Positions 17,209 through 24,216 of a DNA stretch of 64,000 bases are shown in pieces (within the stretch, counting starts at the first letter, position 1; each line of letters starts with the position of its first letter). The notes under the pieces are model-generated. The model saw only the letters and a program-made list of their open reading frames with translations, was not told the origin of the DNA and searched no databases. Where the stretch lies: assembly GCF_900089455.2 (NCBI RefSeq), contig NZ_LT907988.1, positions 2,418,001 to 2,482,000 of the forward strand, given 5' to 3'. The DNA is from Orrella dioscoreae. GTDB lineage: Bacteria; Pseudomonadota; Gammaproteobacteria; Burkholderiales; Burkholderiaceae_B. The translations under genes and the position numbers were made by a program.

Positions 17209-17925
17209 ATGGCGATGCTGCTGGCGGTTCGTGGCCTGGCCTGCCGTTACGGCGGGGTTCAGGCGTTGAGCGGGCTGGACCTGGATCTGGCCGCGGGCGA
17301 AGTGCTCGGGCTGATCGGCCCCAACGGGTCGGGCAAGAGCACCACGCTGGACCTGCTGGCGGGCTTGCGGCCCAGCCCGCCCGACACCTTGCGGTTGGCG
17401 GGCCAGCCCATCGGCCATCTGCCCGCGCATCGGCGCGCGCGCCTCGGGTTGCGGCGCACCTTCCAGGAGCCGCGGCTGGTGGCTGCGCTGACGGTCAGGG
17501 AGAACCTGGCCGCGGCGCTGCCCGTGGGGCGCGGCTGGCCGTGGCGGCGCAAGGACGACATGCCGTGGCTCGAGGCTTGCGGCCTGGCGCATGACGCGGG
17601 CCGGCTGGCCGGCGAATTGTCATTCGGCGCGCGACGGCGGCTGGAGCTGGCCCGTGCCTTGTCGCCAGGGCCACGGCTGGTCCTGCTGGACGAACCGGCG
17701 GCGGGCTTGACCGAGGAGGAGGTCGGCATGCTGGGCGAAACGATACTTCGCATCCGGCGCGCGGGCGTCGGCGTCGTGCTGGTCGACCATGTGATGCGTC
17801 TGGTCATGGCCGTCTCGGACCGGCTGGCGGTGCTGGAGCGCGGTTGCAAGATCGCGGAGGGATCGCCCGCCGCTGTCAGCGCCGATCCCCGTGTGCGCCG
17901 GGTCTACCTGGGAGAGGGGACATGA
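17209..17925 (+). CDS. ABC transporter ATP-binding protein, LivG-like
   Basis: ATPase subunit of 238 residues. It has Walker A GPNGSGKST, the Q-loop region RTFQEPRL, a divergent signature LSFGARRRLELARAL (LSFGA for LSGGQ), Walker B LVLLDEPAAGL and the switch His in VLVDHVMRLV. It couples ATP hydrolysis to import by the two permeases encoded downstream. It begins 12 bp after the receptor stop and its own stop overlaps the LivF-like start (ATGA). The first residues MAMLL allow a start at the second Met (17215) as well. Confidence 0.92.
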   Translation: MAMLLAVRGLACRYGGVQALSGLDLDLAAGEVLGLIGPNGSGKSTTLDLLAGLRPSPPDTLRLAGQPIGHLPAHRRARLGLRRTFQEPRLVAALTVRENLAAALPVGRGWPWRRKDDMPWLEACGLAHDAGRLAGELSFGARRRLELARALSPGPRLVLLDEPAAGLTEEEVGMLGETILRIRRAGVGVVLVDHVMRLVMAVSDRLAVLERGCKIAEGSPAAVSADPRVRRVYLGEGT

Positions 17926-18713
17926 CGGCTGCCCACGCGGGAGTGCTGACGGTGCGTGGGCTGGCGGCGGGCTACGGGCCGCAACGGGTGTTGCGCGACC
18001 TGTCGCTGACCGTGCCGCGGGGGGCGGTGGCCTGCCTGCTGGGACCGAACGGCGCGGGCAAGACGACCCTGCTGCGCACCGTGGTGGGCGCGATCGGGGC
18101 CGCGCGGGGCAGCATCCGCTATGCCGGGCGCGATGGCGGCGGCGACATCGAGTTGGGCGGCAGGCCGCCGGCCGATATCGTCGCGCTGGGCGTCGCCCTG
18201 GTGCCGCAGCACCGGATGGTCTTTCCGTCGCTGTCCGTGCGTGACAACCTGCTGGCGGGCGCATCGCAGCGCCGCGACCGGCAAGGAATCGGCGCCGACC
18301 TGCAGCGTATGCTGGTCCGGTATCCGGCGCTGGCCGAACGCCAGCGCCAGCGCGCGGGAACCCTCTCCGGCGGCGAGCAGCAGATGCTGGCCATCGCGCG
18401 CGCGCTCATGTCCCGTCCCGCGTTGCTGCTGATGGACGAGCCCTCGCAGGGACTCGCACCGCGGCGCGTGCAGGAGCTGTCGGCCTGGATCCGTGAACTC
18501 GCCGGGGAGGGCATGGGCATTCTGCTGGCGGAGCAGAATGCGGTGTTTGCCAGCGCCGTCGCCGATCGCAGCTATCTGTTGCAGGATGGCAAGGCGCTGC
18601 GCCTGGATCGTGGGGACGCCGGCCGGCAGGACGCCCGCGCGGCTGTCGCGGGCTGGTGGGAGGCTGGCGCAGGCCTGCCGGTGTCCGCGCCAGACGCGCG
18701 CGAAGGAGGCTGA
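17922..18713 (+). CDS. ABC transporter ATP-binding protein, LivF-like
   Basis: Second ATPase subunit, 263 residues. It shows Walker A GPNGAGKTT, Q-loop PQHRMVF, signature LSGGEQQMLAIARAL, Walker B LLLMDEPSQGL and the LivF-typical AEQN switch in place of His. The start is set by ATGA overlap with the LivG-like gene. The C-terminal 30 residues beyond the domain (DRGDAGRQDARAAV onwards) are longer than usual and Ala/Gly-rich. It should form the LivG/LivF heterodimer. The longer frame upstream is overlap with the previous gene. Confidence 0.92.
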   Translation: MTAAHAGVLTVRGLAAGYGPQRVLRDLSLTVPRGAVACLLGPNGAGKTTLLRTVVGAIGAARGSIRYAGRDGGGDIELGGRPPADIVALGVALVPQHRMVFPSLSVRDNLLAGASQRRDRQGIGADLQRMLVRYPALAERQRQRAGTLSGGEQQMLAIARALMSRPALLLMDEPSQGLAPRRVQELSAWIRELAGEGMGILLAEQNAVFASAVADRSYLLQDGKALRLDRGDAGRQDARAAVAGWWEAGAGLPVSAPDAREGG

Positions 18714-18716
18714 GCC

Positions 18717-19601
18717 GTGTGGCAAGCCACCCTGGATGGCCTCGCGGTCGGCGCCAGCTATGCCTTGCTGGCCATCGCCTTCACCCTGGTGTTCGGCGTG
18801 CTGCGCAGCATCAACCTGGCGTTCGGCGCTTGCATCATGCTGGGCTTGTATGCGGCCATGTGGGCCCGGCAGCAGTGGGGACTGGATGGCTTGTGGCTGC
18901 TGCCGCTGTGCGTGCTGGTCACGGCCGCGGCCGGGCTCTATGTGGACAGGCTGTGCTTCGCGCCGCACCGCCAGCGCGCGGCGGTCACCATGATGGCGGC
19001 CTCCTTCGCCATCTGGATGCAGCTGGAGGAGTTCGCCACGGCACTGTTGCCGCGCCACACGAACGCCTTTCCATCCCTCTTCGGCATCGGCGAGCACGCG
19101 GGGGAACAGGCGCTGCTGCGGCCTGATTACCTCGCCGCGATGGCGTGCGCGGGCGCCACGGCCGGCCTGGCCTGGTTCCTGGTGCATCGCACGCGCTGGG
19201 GCGTGTCGTTGCGGGCGGTGGCGGATCACCACGATGCGGCAACGCTGGTCGGCATCCGCGTCGAGCGGGTGATCGCGTGGGTCACGCTGCTTGCCGCCGC
19301 ACTGGGCGGCGTGGCGGGCTTCCTGATTGCCAGCATCGACGCGCAGGTCACGCCGATGTTCGCGATGTGGGCGACCATGAAGGGCATGATCGCGGCCCTG
19401 CTGGGAGGGCTGGGATCGTTCGGCGGCGCGTTGGCCGGCGGTCTGCTGCTGGGCCTGCTGGAATTCCATGCCCAGCGCACGCTGGGCGCGCAGGGCAGGG
19501 AGTTTCTCGGTTATCTGCTGCTGCTCCTGGTGCTGTGGCGCTGCCCGGGCGGACTCGCGGGCCTGGCGCGCGGCAGCCGGTCTCCGGCGGGGGCGGCATG
19601 A
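18717..19601 (+). CDS. ABC transporter permease, LivH-like
   Basis: Inner-membrane permease of 294 residues with about eight helices. It has the LivH signatures LDGLAVGASYALLAIAFTLVFG and INLAFG, plus GGLGSFGGALAGGLLLGLLE near the C-terminus. The start is GTG at 18717, preceded by GAAGGAGG at optimal spacing inside the tail of the previous gene. The stop overlaps the LivM-like start. It forms the translocation channel with that protein. Confidence 0.92.
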   Translation: MWQATLDGLAVGASYALLAIAFTLVFGVLRSINLAFGACIMLGLYAAMWARQQWGLDGLWLLPLCVLVTAAAGLYVDRLCFAPHRQRAAVTMMAASFAIWMQLEEFATALLPRHTNAFPSLFGIGEHAGEQALLRPDYLAAMACAGATAGLAWFLVHRTRWGVSLRAVADHHDAATLVGIRVERVIAWVTLLAAALGGVAGFLIASIDAQVTPMFAMWATMKGMIAALLGGLGSFGGALAGGLLLGLLEFHAQRTLGAQGREFLGYLLLLLVLWRCPGGLAGLARGSRSPAGAA

Positions 19602-20563
19602 TGGGCGTGGATGCGCTGAGCCTCGCCGCGAACGTGGGCCTGCTGGCTTTCCTGGCGCTGTCTGCCTATGTGCTGCTGATCGGCGGCGAGATCTCTTTCG
19701 GCCAGCAGGCCTTTTTCGGACTGGGGGCCTACGGCGCAGGCCTGGTCACGGTGCTGGGCGGGGCGCCGCTGTGGGCCGCGCTGCTGGTGGCCGTGTTCAT
19801 CGGCGCGCTGACCGGGGGCGCGCTGGGGGCGCTGACCCTGCGCCTGCGCGGGCTCTATTTCTCCATGTCGACGCTGGCGGCGGCCGAGGCGACGCGGGTG
19901 GCGCTGCAGTGGCTGTCATGGCGGCAAGGCGTCCCGTCCGATGGCCCGCAAGGCAGTCCGCCCGAGATGGCCGGCCCCGATGGCGCGGCAGGCTTTGGCG
20001 GCATCCGCTACATCTTCGAGCATGGCATCGATCCGGCGCGCTACGTGTCGCTGGTCTGGTGTCTGCTGCTGGCGCTGGTCGCGGGCCTGTGGCTGCTGGA
20101 GCGCTCGCGTGCCGGCCTCGCGCTGCGGGTGGCGGGCCATGATCCGGCGCTTGCCGAATCGATGGGCATCGACGTGCGCCGCGCCAAGCTGGGCGCGGCC
20201 ATGCTGGCCGGGGCCATCGCGGCCCTGGGCGGGGCGCTCTATGCCCACTACAACACCTACATCGAATCGCGCAATTTCGACGTGATGCTGGGCATCCATG
20301 GCGTGTCCTACGCGCTGATCGGCGGCCTGGGCACGCCGCTGGGACCGCTGCTGGGCGTGACGCTGGACATCGTCCTGCTCGAGGCGACACGTGCCTTCCA
20401 GGGCTACCGCATGGCCGTGTTCGGCGGCCTGGTGGCCGTGCTGCTCATCGTGCGCCCGCGCGGGCTGCTCGACGAAATCCTGGTTCGCCGCCTGGCGCGC
20501 TGGCGGCCCAGGCTGCCGCGCCGCCGGCGCGTCCGTTCACTCACTTCCGAGGAGCTTCCATGA
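19598..20563 (+). CDS. ABC transporter permease, LivM-like
   Basis: Second permease, 321 residues, with about nine helices and the LivM signatures IGGEISFGQQAFFGLGAYG, LTLRLRGLYFSMSTLA and GIHGVSYALIGGLGTPLGPL. Residues 110-140 form a periplasmic loop rich in Pro and Gly. ATG codons at 19598 and 19601 both overlap the LivH-like stop; 19598 gives ATGA. A strongly basic tail (RRLARWRPRLPRRRR) follows the last helix. The stop overlaps the start of the YtkA-like gene, showing that the small exported protein belongs to this operon. Confidence 0.9.
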   Translation: MMGVDALSLAANVGLLAFLALSAYVLLIGGEISFGQQAFFGLGAYGAGLVTVLGGAPLWAALLVAVFIGALTGGALGALTLRLRGLYFSMSTLAAAEATRVALQWLSWRQGVPSDGPQGSPPEMAGPDGAAGFGGIRYIFEHGIDPARYVSLVWCLLLALVAGLWLLERSRAGLALRVAGHDPALAESMGIDVRRAKLGAAMLAGAIAALGGALYAHYNTYIESRNFDVMLGIHGVSYALIGGLGTPLGPLLGVTLDIVLLEATRAFQGYRMAVFGGLVAVLLIVRPRGLLDEILVRRLARWRPRLPRRRRVRSLTSEELP

Positions 20564-20973
20564 AGACGCGATTCCAACGTTGCGCCATCGGCGCGCTGCT
20601 TGCCGTCACCTGGCTGGGCAGCGCCTGGGCGCGCCCCGCGATCACGCATGCCGGTTGCACGCCGGCGCCACAGCCGCTCATGTACGAATGCCGCGTGGTG
20701 CTGGCCGATGGCGGGCAGCCGGTGACGGGGGCCGTCTTCACCCTGACGGCCGACATGCCCGCGATGCCCATGGCGCACCACGTTCCTGCCGTGCCCGCCG
20801 AGCCCACCGGCACGGCAGGCGAGTATCGCGCGACGGTCAGGCTGGAGATGCCGGGCACCTGGACCCTCAAGCTGCGGGTGACCCGACCCGCGCCGGACCT
20901 GCTGCTTCGCAATATCGAGATCGGCGCGCATGGCAAACCGCAAGACGCGACGTCGGCCCACGCGGGGCATTGA
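20560..20973 (+). CDS. Exported YtkA/FixH-like small protein
   Basis: 137 residues with a signal peptide (cleavage near SAWA-RP). The mature part is a single beta-sandwich-like domain: VVLADGGQPVTGAVFTLTADMP, then MPMAHHVPAV, and GEYRATVRLEMPGTWTLKLRV. This is the pattern of the YtkA-like domain also seen in FixH. The Met/His-rich MPAMPMAHH segment could bind a metal such as copper, though this is inference. Two Cys near residues 33 and 45 may form a disulfide. ATGA overlap with the LivM-like gene shows co-translation with the importer, an unusual partnership for an amino-acid-type ABC system. Confidence 0.75.
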   Translation: MKTRFQRCAIGALLAVTWLGSAWARPAITHAGCTPAPQPLMYECRVVLADGGQPVTGAVFTLTADMPAMPMAHHVPAVPAEPTGTAGEYRATVRLEMPGTWTLKLRVTRPAPDLLLRNIEIGAHGKPQDATSAHAGH

Positions 20974-20992
20974 GCCGCGGCGATGTCTTTCA

Positions 20993-21009
20993 CATTCCCA
21001 AAAGGAATG
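20993..21009. promoter_or_regulatory. Inverted repeat CATTCC-N5-GGAATG before the second MFS gene
   Basis: Palindrome of 17 bp in the AT-richer 20974-21108 gap between the YtkA-like gene and the MFS gene. It may be an operator for a separate promoter of the MFS gene. It differs in sequence from the CTACSA-N4-TGGTAG element of the locus. Confidence 0.35.
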
Positions 21010-21108
21010 CGATGGTTTCCAATTGATAGCTTGAAGCCTGGCAGGGCGGGGCGTGTAATGGTCCGGACCGTCGGCGGCTGTCGCGATGGCGTGCAGGAGA
21101 CAAGCGGC

Positions 21109-22335
21109 ATGGGCATTTCCGAGCAGGTGTGGCAGCGGCGCTGGCTGCTGGTGGTGGCGGGCGGCGTGATCATGGGGATGGCGCTGGGCATCCGGCACGT
21201 CCAGGGCCTGTTCATGCAGCCGGTGATCCTGGATCGGGAATGGTCGCGCGAGGCCTTCGGCTTTGCGCTGGCCATCCAGAACCTGGCCTGGGGCGTCTTC
21301 CAGCCGTTCACGGGCATGCTGGCCGACCGCTATGGCTCGGCGAAGGTGCTGTTTGGCGGGGCGCTGGCCTATGTGCTGGGGCTGGTTCTGATGGCGCAGT
21401 CGGTCACGCCCTTGCAGTTCACGCTCACCAATGGCCTGCTGATCGGGATCGCGTTGTCGGGCACGGCCTTCGGCGCGGTCTATGGCGCGCTGAGCCGCCT
21501 GTTTCCCGCCGAGCATCGGAGCTGGGCGCTGGGGGTGGCCGGCGCCATCGGCGGCCTGGGCCAGTTCTGCATGGTGCCCCTGGCGCAGGGACTGCTGGAT
21601 CGCATGGACTGGACCATGGCGGCCATCGTGCTGGGCATCCTGATGCTGCTGATCTCGCCGCTGGCGGCGTTCCTGCGCGAGCGCCCGGTGCCGCAGGCCG
21701 CGCAGGAGGCGCGCCAGACCATGGGCCAGGCGATCCGGGAGGCCTTCTCGCATCGCGGCTTCTGGTTGCTGAACCTCGGTTTCCTGGCCTGCGGCTTCCA
21801 GCTCGCGTTCATCGCGACGCACATGCCGTCCTACCTGATGGAGAAGGGCCTGAGCGCGCAACAGGCCGGCGCCACGCTCGCCATCATCGCGCTCTCGAAC
21901 ATCCTGGGCACCTACCTTTGCGGTTACCTGGGCGGCTTCCTGCGGCGCAAGTACCTGCTGTCGTGGATCTACCTGCTGCGCGCGGTCGCCATCGCGCTCT
22001 TCATCACGGTGCCGCTTTCGCCCCTGTCGGCGTATACCTTCGCTTTCGTCATGGGCCTGCTGTGGCTGGGCACCGTGCCGCTCACCAATGGGCTCGTCTC
22101 GCAGGTCTTCGGCGTGCGCTACATCACCACGCTCTTCGGCTTCGTCTTCTTCGGCCACCAGGTGGGGAGTTTCTTCGGGGTCTGGCTGGGCGGCTACGTC
22201 TATGACCAGACGCGCTCCTACGACCTGCTGTGGCTGGGCTCCATCGGCGTGGGGCTCATGGCGGCGATGCTGCATTGGCCGATCAATGACCGGCAGATCG
22301 TGCGGCCCGCGCTGGCGGGCGGGCAGGCGGCATGA
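21109..22335 (+). CDS. MFS transporter (oxalate/formate antiporter-like)
   Basis: 12-helix major facilitator protein of 408 residues. It has GVIMGMALGIRHVQGLFMQPV in helix 1, GMLADRYGSAKVLFGGAL in loop 2-3, and a central loop around ERPVPQAAQEARQTMGQAIREAF. The pattern resembles monocarboxylate and oxalate:formate antiporter groups. The ATG at 21109 has CAGGAG 9 bases upstream; a longer frame from 20983 lacks this. It follows the importer operon by 135 bp, with an inverted repeat in the gap, so it may have its own promoter. The stop overlaps the next small gene (ATGA). The substrate is unknown; an organic acid is plausible. Confidence 0.85.
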   Translation: MGISEQVWQRRWLLVVAGGVIMGMALGIRHVQGLFMQPVILDREWSREAFGFALAIQNLAWGVFQPFTGMLADRYGSAKVLFGGALAYVLGLVLMAQSVTPLQFTLTNGLLIGIALSGTAFGAVYGALSRLFPAEHRSWALGVAGAIGGLGQFCMVPLAQGLLDRMDWTMAAIVLGILMLLISPLAAFLRERPVPQAAQEARQTMGQAIREAFSHRGFWLLNLGFLACGFQLAFIATHMPSYLMEKGLSAQQAGATLAIIALSNILGTYLCGYLGGFLRRKYLLSWIYLLRAVAIALFITVPLSPLSAYTFAFVMGLLWLGTVPLTNGLVSQVFGVRYITTLFGFVFFGHQVGSFFGVWLGGYVYDQTRSYDLLWLGSIGVGLMAAMLHWPINDRQIVRPALAGGQAA

Positions 22336-22499
22336 GCCCCCCGCGCACGCTGATTCCATTGCGACGCGCCTTGTTGCGTCGGCTGCTGGGACGCTGCCTG
22401 GGCGCGGTCGTCGGCATCAGCCTGCTTGCGCTGGTCTTCCATGCCTGGCTGCAGTCCTCGGTGCTGCTGCCGCTGCTGGGGGGGATGTCGTTTTGCTGA
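22332..22499 (+). CDS. 55-residue single-helix membrane peptide coupled to the MFS gene
   Basis: Small gene found by reading past the MFS stop: the ATG at 22332 overlaps that stop as ATGA. The product begins MSPPRTLIPLRRALLRRLLG, with seven Arg in the first 21 residues. One hydrophobic segment follows (about 23-50, GAVVGISLLALVFHAWLQ and LLPLLGG), and it ends MSFC. The basic start predicts a cytoplasmic N-terminus. I do not recognise a family. Strict coupling suggests a small accessory subunit of the transporter. The frame is free of stops in a region with no other candidate gene. Confidence 0.6.
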   Translation: MSPPRTLIPLRRALLRRLLGRCLGAVVGISLLALVFHAWLQSSVLLPLLGGMSFC

Positions 22500-22591
22500 G
22501 CCTTGCCTGCCGGCGAAAGCGTCTGCCGCTTGCCAGCCGGCGGCCGCGGCGTTGCGTGCCGGCGCGCGCGCGTTGATGCCCTGGCGGGCGC

Positions 22592-23284
22592 TCAAAGATT
22601 GTTTTCGATGAAGCCGATGCCCAGCGGCACGACCATCCCTGCCAGCGGCAGCGCAGGCTGGGCCAGGAAGCCGCACAGCGCCTGCGCGGCGTCCGTCGCG
22701 CGTATCGGGCGGAACTTCATCGCATAGGCTTTCAGGCCGTCCCGCGCGGCGCGCCAGGCGTCCTCGCCGGCGTCCTCCTGGCAGGCCTGCAGTTGCGCAC
22801 AGTTCACGCGCACGCCGAAGCGCAGCATTTCCTTGGCGAAGCTCTTGACGGCGGCGTGGCGGGCCTGGCTTTCCATCGCGGCCAGCGGTAGCCCCAGACT
22901 GTCGCGCAGGCTGTCTTCGCGCGTCATCACCCAGAGTTGACCGCCGTCTCCGCGCGCAAGCCGCCGCCCTGCGGCCTGCAACACGTCCAGGAACCGCAGG
23001 ATGGCATCGTGCGCCGTGTCGGGCCAGGCCGTGTCATCGGCAAGACCGTCGGGCGGCCCGATGAGCACGGCCGACAGCGGCAGGGCGCCATTGTCCGGAT
23101 CGCGCAGCCAGGCCACCGGATCCGCCTGTTCGATGGCGCATACGCCGTCAGGCAGGCCGGCGCCCCGGCCCGGGCGCACCAGCGCGATCACCGCGCGGCC
23201 TTGCGCGGCCAGCGCGCGGCCAAGCGCCTGGCCCAGCGCGTCGTGCGCGTCGATCAGCAGGACTGCGCCCGCGCCTTCGCCCAC
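22592..23284 (-). CDS. Degenerate short-chain dehydrogenase-like protein
   Basis: 230 residues with a Rossmann-type opening (AVLLIDAHDALGQALGRALA) but without the TGxxxGIG motif of active SDRs. The catalytic YxxxK appears as His143-x3-Lys147 in ARHAAVKSFAKEML. The C-terminal part (LRFGVRVNCAQL, MVVPLGIGF) keeps the SDR outline. Either it is an altered reductase or a non-catalytic partner. The GTG at 23284, 11 bp after the ACP stop, is chosen because upstream residues in this frame are a shadow of the ACP. It is last in unit 3, after dehydratase and ACP genes. An enoyl-reductase-like role is possible but unproven. Confidence 0.65.
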   Translation of the reverse strand: MGEGAGAVLLIDAHDALGQALGRALAAQGRAVIALVRPGRGAGLPDGVCAIEQADPVAWLRDPDNGALPLSAVLIGPPDGLADDTAWPDTAHDAILRFLDVLQAAGRRLARGDGGQLWVMTREDSLRDSLGLPLAAMESQARHAAVKSFAKEMLRFGVRVNCAQLQACQEDAGEDAWRAARDGLKAYAMKFRPIRATDAAQALCGFLAQPALPLAGMVVPLGIGFIENNL

Positions 23285-23294
23285 CGCCCTGGCC

Positions 23295-23606
23295 TCAGGC
23301 GCTGGCGCGGGTGTCTTGCGAGGCGAGTTCGCTGGCAATGTAGCGGGCGAGGGTGCCCACGTCCTTGCAGGTGCGCTCGATGAAGGCCTTGTCGGGATCG
23401 GGCAGCTTGATGCCGAAGGTCTTCTCCGCCGCGACCAGAAGGTCCAGCGCGTCCACCGAGTCCAGCGCCAGGCCCTCGTCGATGAGCGGGGTGTCGTCCT
23501 GGATGTCGGCCAGCGTGACGCCGCCATTGGCCAGATCCAGCTTGTCCAGCAGGAGGTCTTGCTTGATGGTTGCGATGATGTCCTCGAGATGCCATGCCTG
23601 TGCCAT
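23295..23606 (-). CDS. Acyl carrier protein (unit 3)
   Basis: 103-residue acyl carrier protein with the phosphopantetheine site in LALDSVDALDLLVAAEKTFG. It is more acidic and closer to the classical type than the 89-residue ACP of unit 1, and has a longer C-terminal helix region (DVGTLARYIASELA). The ATG at 23606 lies 9 bp after the dehydratase stop. Two different ACPs in one locus suggest separate tasks, for example starter loading versus chain extension, or chain building versus tailoring. Confidence 0.88.
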   Translation of the reverse strand: MAQAWHLEDIIATIKQDLLLDKLDLANGGVTLADIQDDTPLIDEGLALDSVDALDLLVAAEKTFGIKLPDPDKAFIERTCKDVGTLARYIASELASQDTRASA

Positions 23607-23615
23607 GTCGGTTCC

Positions 23616-24104
23616 TTATAGGGGGCGGGGGGAGTCCTGCGGGGCGCCGGGTTCGCCGACGGTATAGATGTTCACGGTGCCGCGCATGCAGCGCTTGCCG
23701 CCGGCGTGCGCGCTTGCGCGGAAGGTGACGATGCGCCCGCCCTCGGCGCCACTGGGCACCTCGCGCAACAGCCGGACCTCCGCCGTGACGTCGGCCGGCG
23801 GGCGCACGACATGGTTGAAGCGCGCGTCCTCCACGCCCACCAGATAGCCTTTCAAGGCGCGGCCTGCGCGATGGCTCAGCAGCAGGTTGGCGGTCTGGGC
23901 AAGCATCTCGACGAGCACGACGCCGGGCACGATCGGATCGCCGGGAAAGTGCCCGTCGAAACAGGGGGCGTCGGGCGTGAAGGCATGCACGCCCCAGGCC
24001 TGCATGCCGTCCGCGCCGATCTCGGCATGATCCACGAAGAGAAAGGGCTTGCGATGCGAAAGATAGTCGGTGGTCTGGACGACCGCCTGCCTGGCTTGCG
24101 TCAC
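23616..24104 (-). CDS. FabZ-like 3-hydroxyacyl-ACP dehydratase
   Basis: 162-residue hotdog dehydratase. It has HRKPFLFVD and the catalytic segment GHFPGDPIVPGVVLVEML with His52 and Glu66, as in FabZ/FabA. It should remove water from 3-hydroxyacyl-ACP made by the FabG-like reductase of unit 1, giving enoyl chains. The start codon is GTG at 24104 (GTG ACG CAA GCC) with AGGA upstream. It opens unit 3 on the minus strand, about 42 bp after the predicted start of transcription from the third shared-operator promoter. Confidence 0.88.
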   Translation of the reverse strand: MTQARQAVVQTTDYLSHRKPFLFVDHAEIGADGMQAWGVHAFTPDAPCFDGHFPGDPIVPGVVLVEMLAQTANLLLSHRAGRALKGYLVGVEDARFNHVVRPPADVTAEVRLLREVPSGAEGGRIVTFRASAHAGGKRCMRGTVNIYTVGEPGAPQDSPRPL

Positions 24105-24152
24105 GGAGTGTCCTGGTCGCGGGGGCGCGGCGAAGGCCGCGCCAGCCAGGCT

Positions 24153-24198
24153 ATTTCAGCCCGTGCCGTGCGCGGGCGGCAACTACCAACGGTGGTAG
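24153..24198 (-). promoter_or_regulatory. Shared-operator promoter 3 (dehydratase-ACP unit)
   Basis: On the minus strand, CTACCACCGTTGGTAG (24198-24183) is the most symmetric of the three copies, with arms CTACCA and TGGTAG around 4 bases. It is followed directly by TTGCCG (24182-24177), 18 bp and TGAAAT (24158-24153). It lies downstream of the LysR gene stop and upstream of the FabZ-like gene, so it serves unit 3. Confidence 0.72.
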
Positions 24199-24216
24199 GA
24201 CGCGAGGCGACGACGT

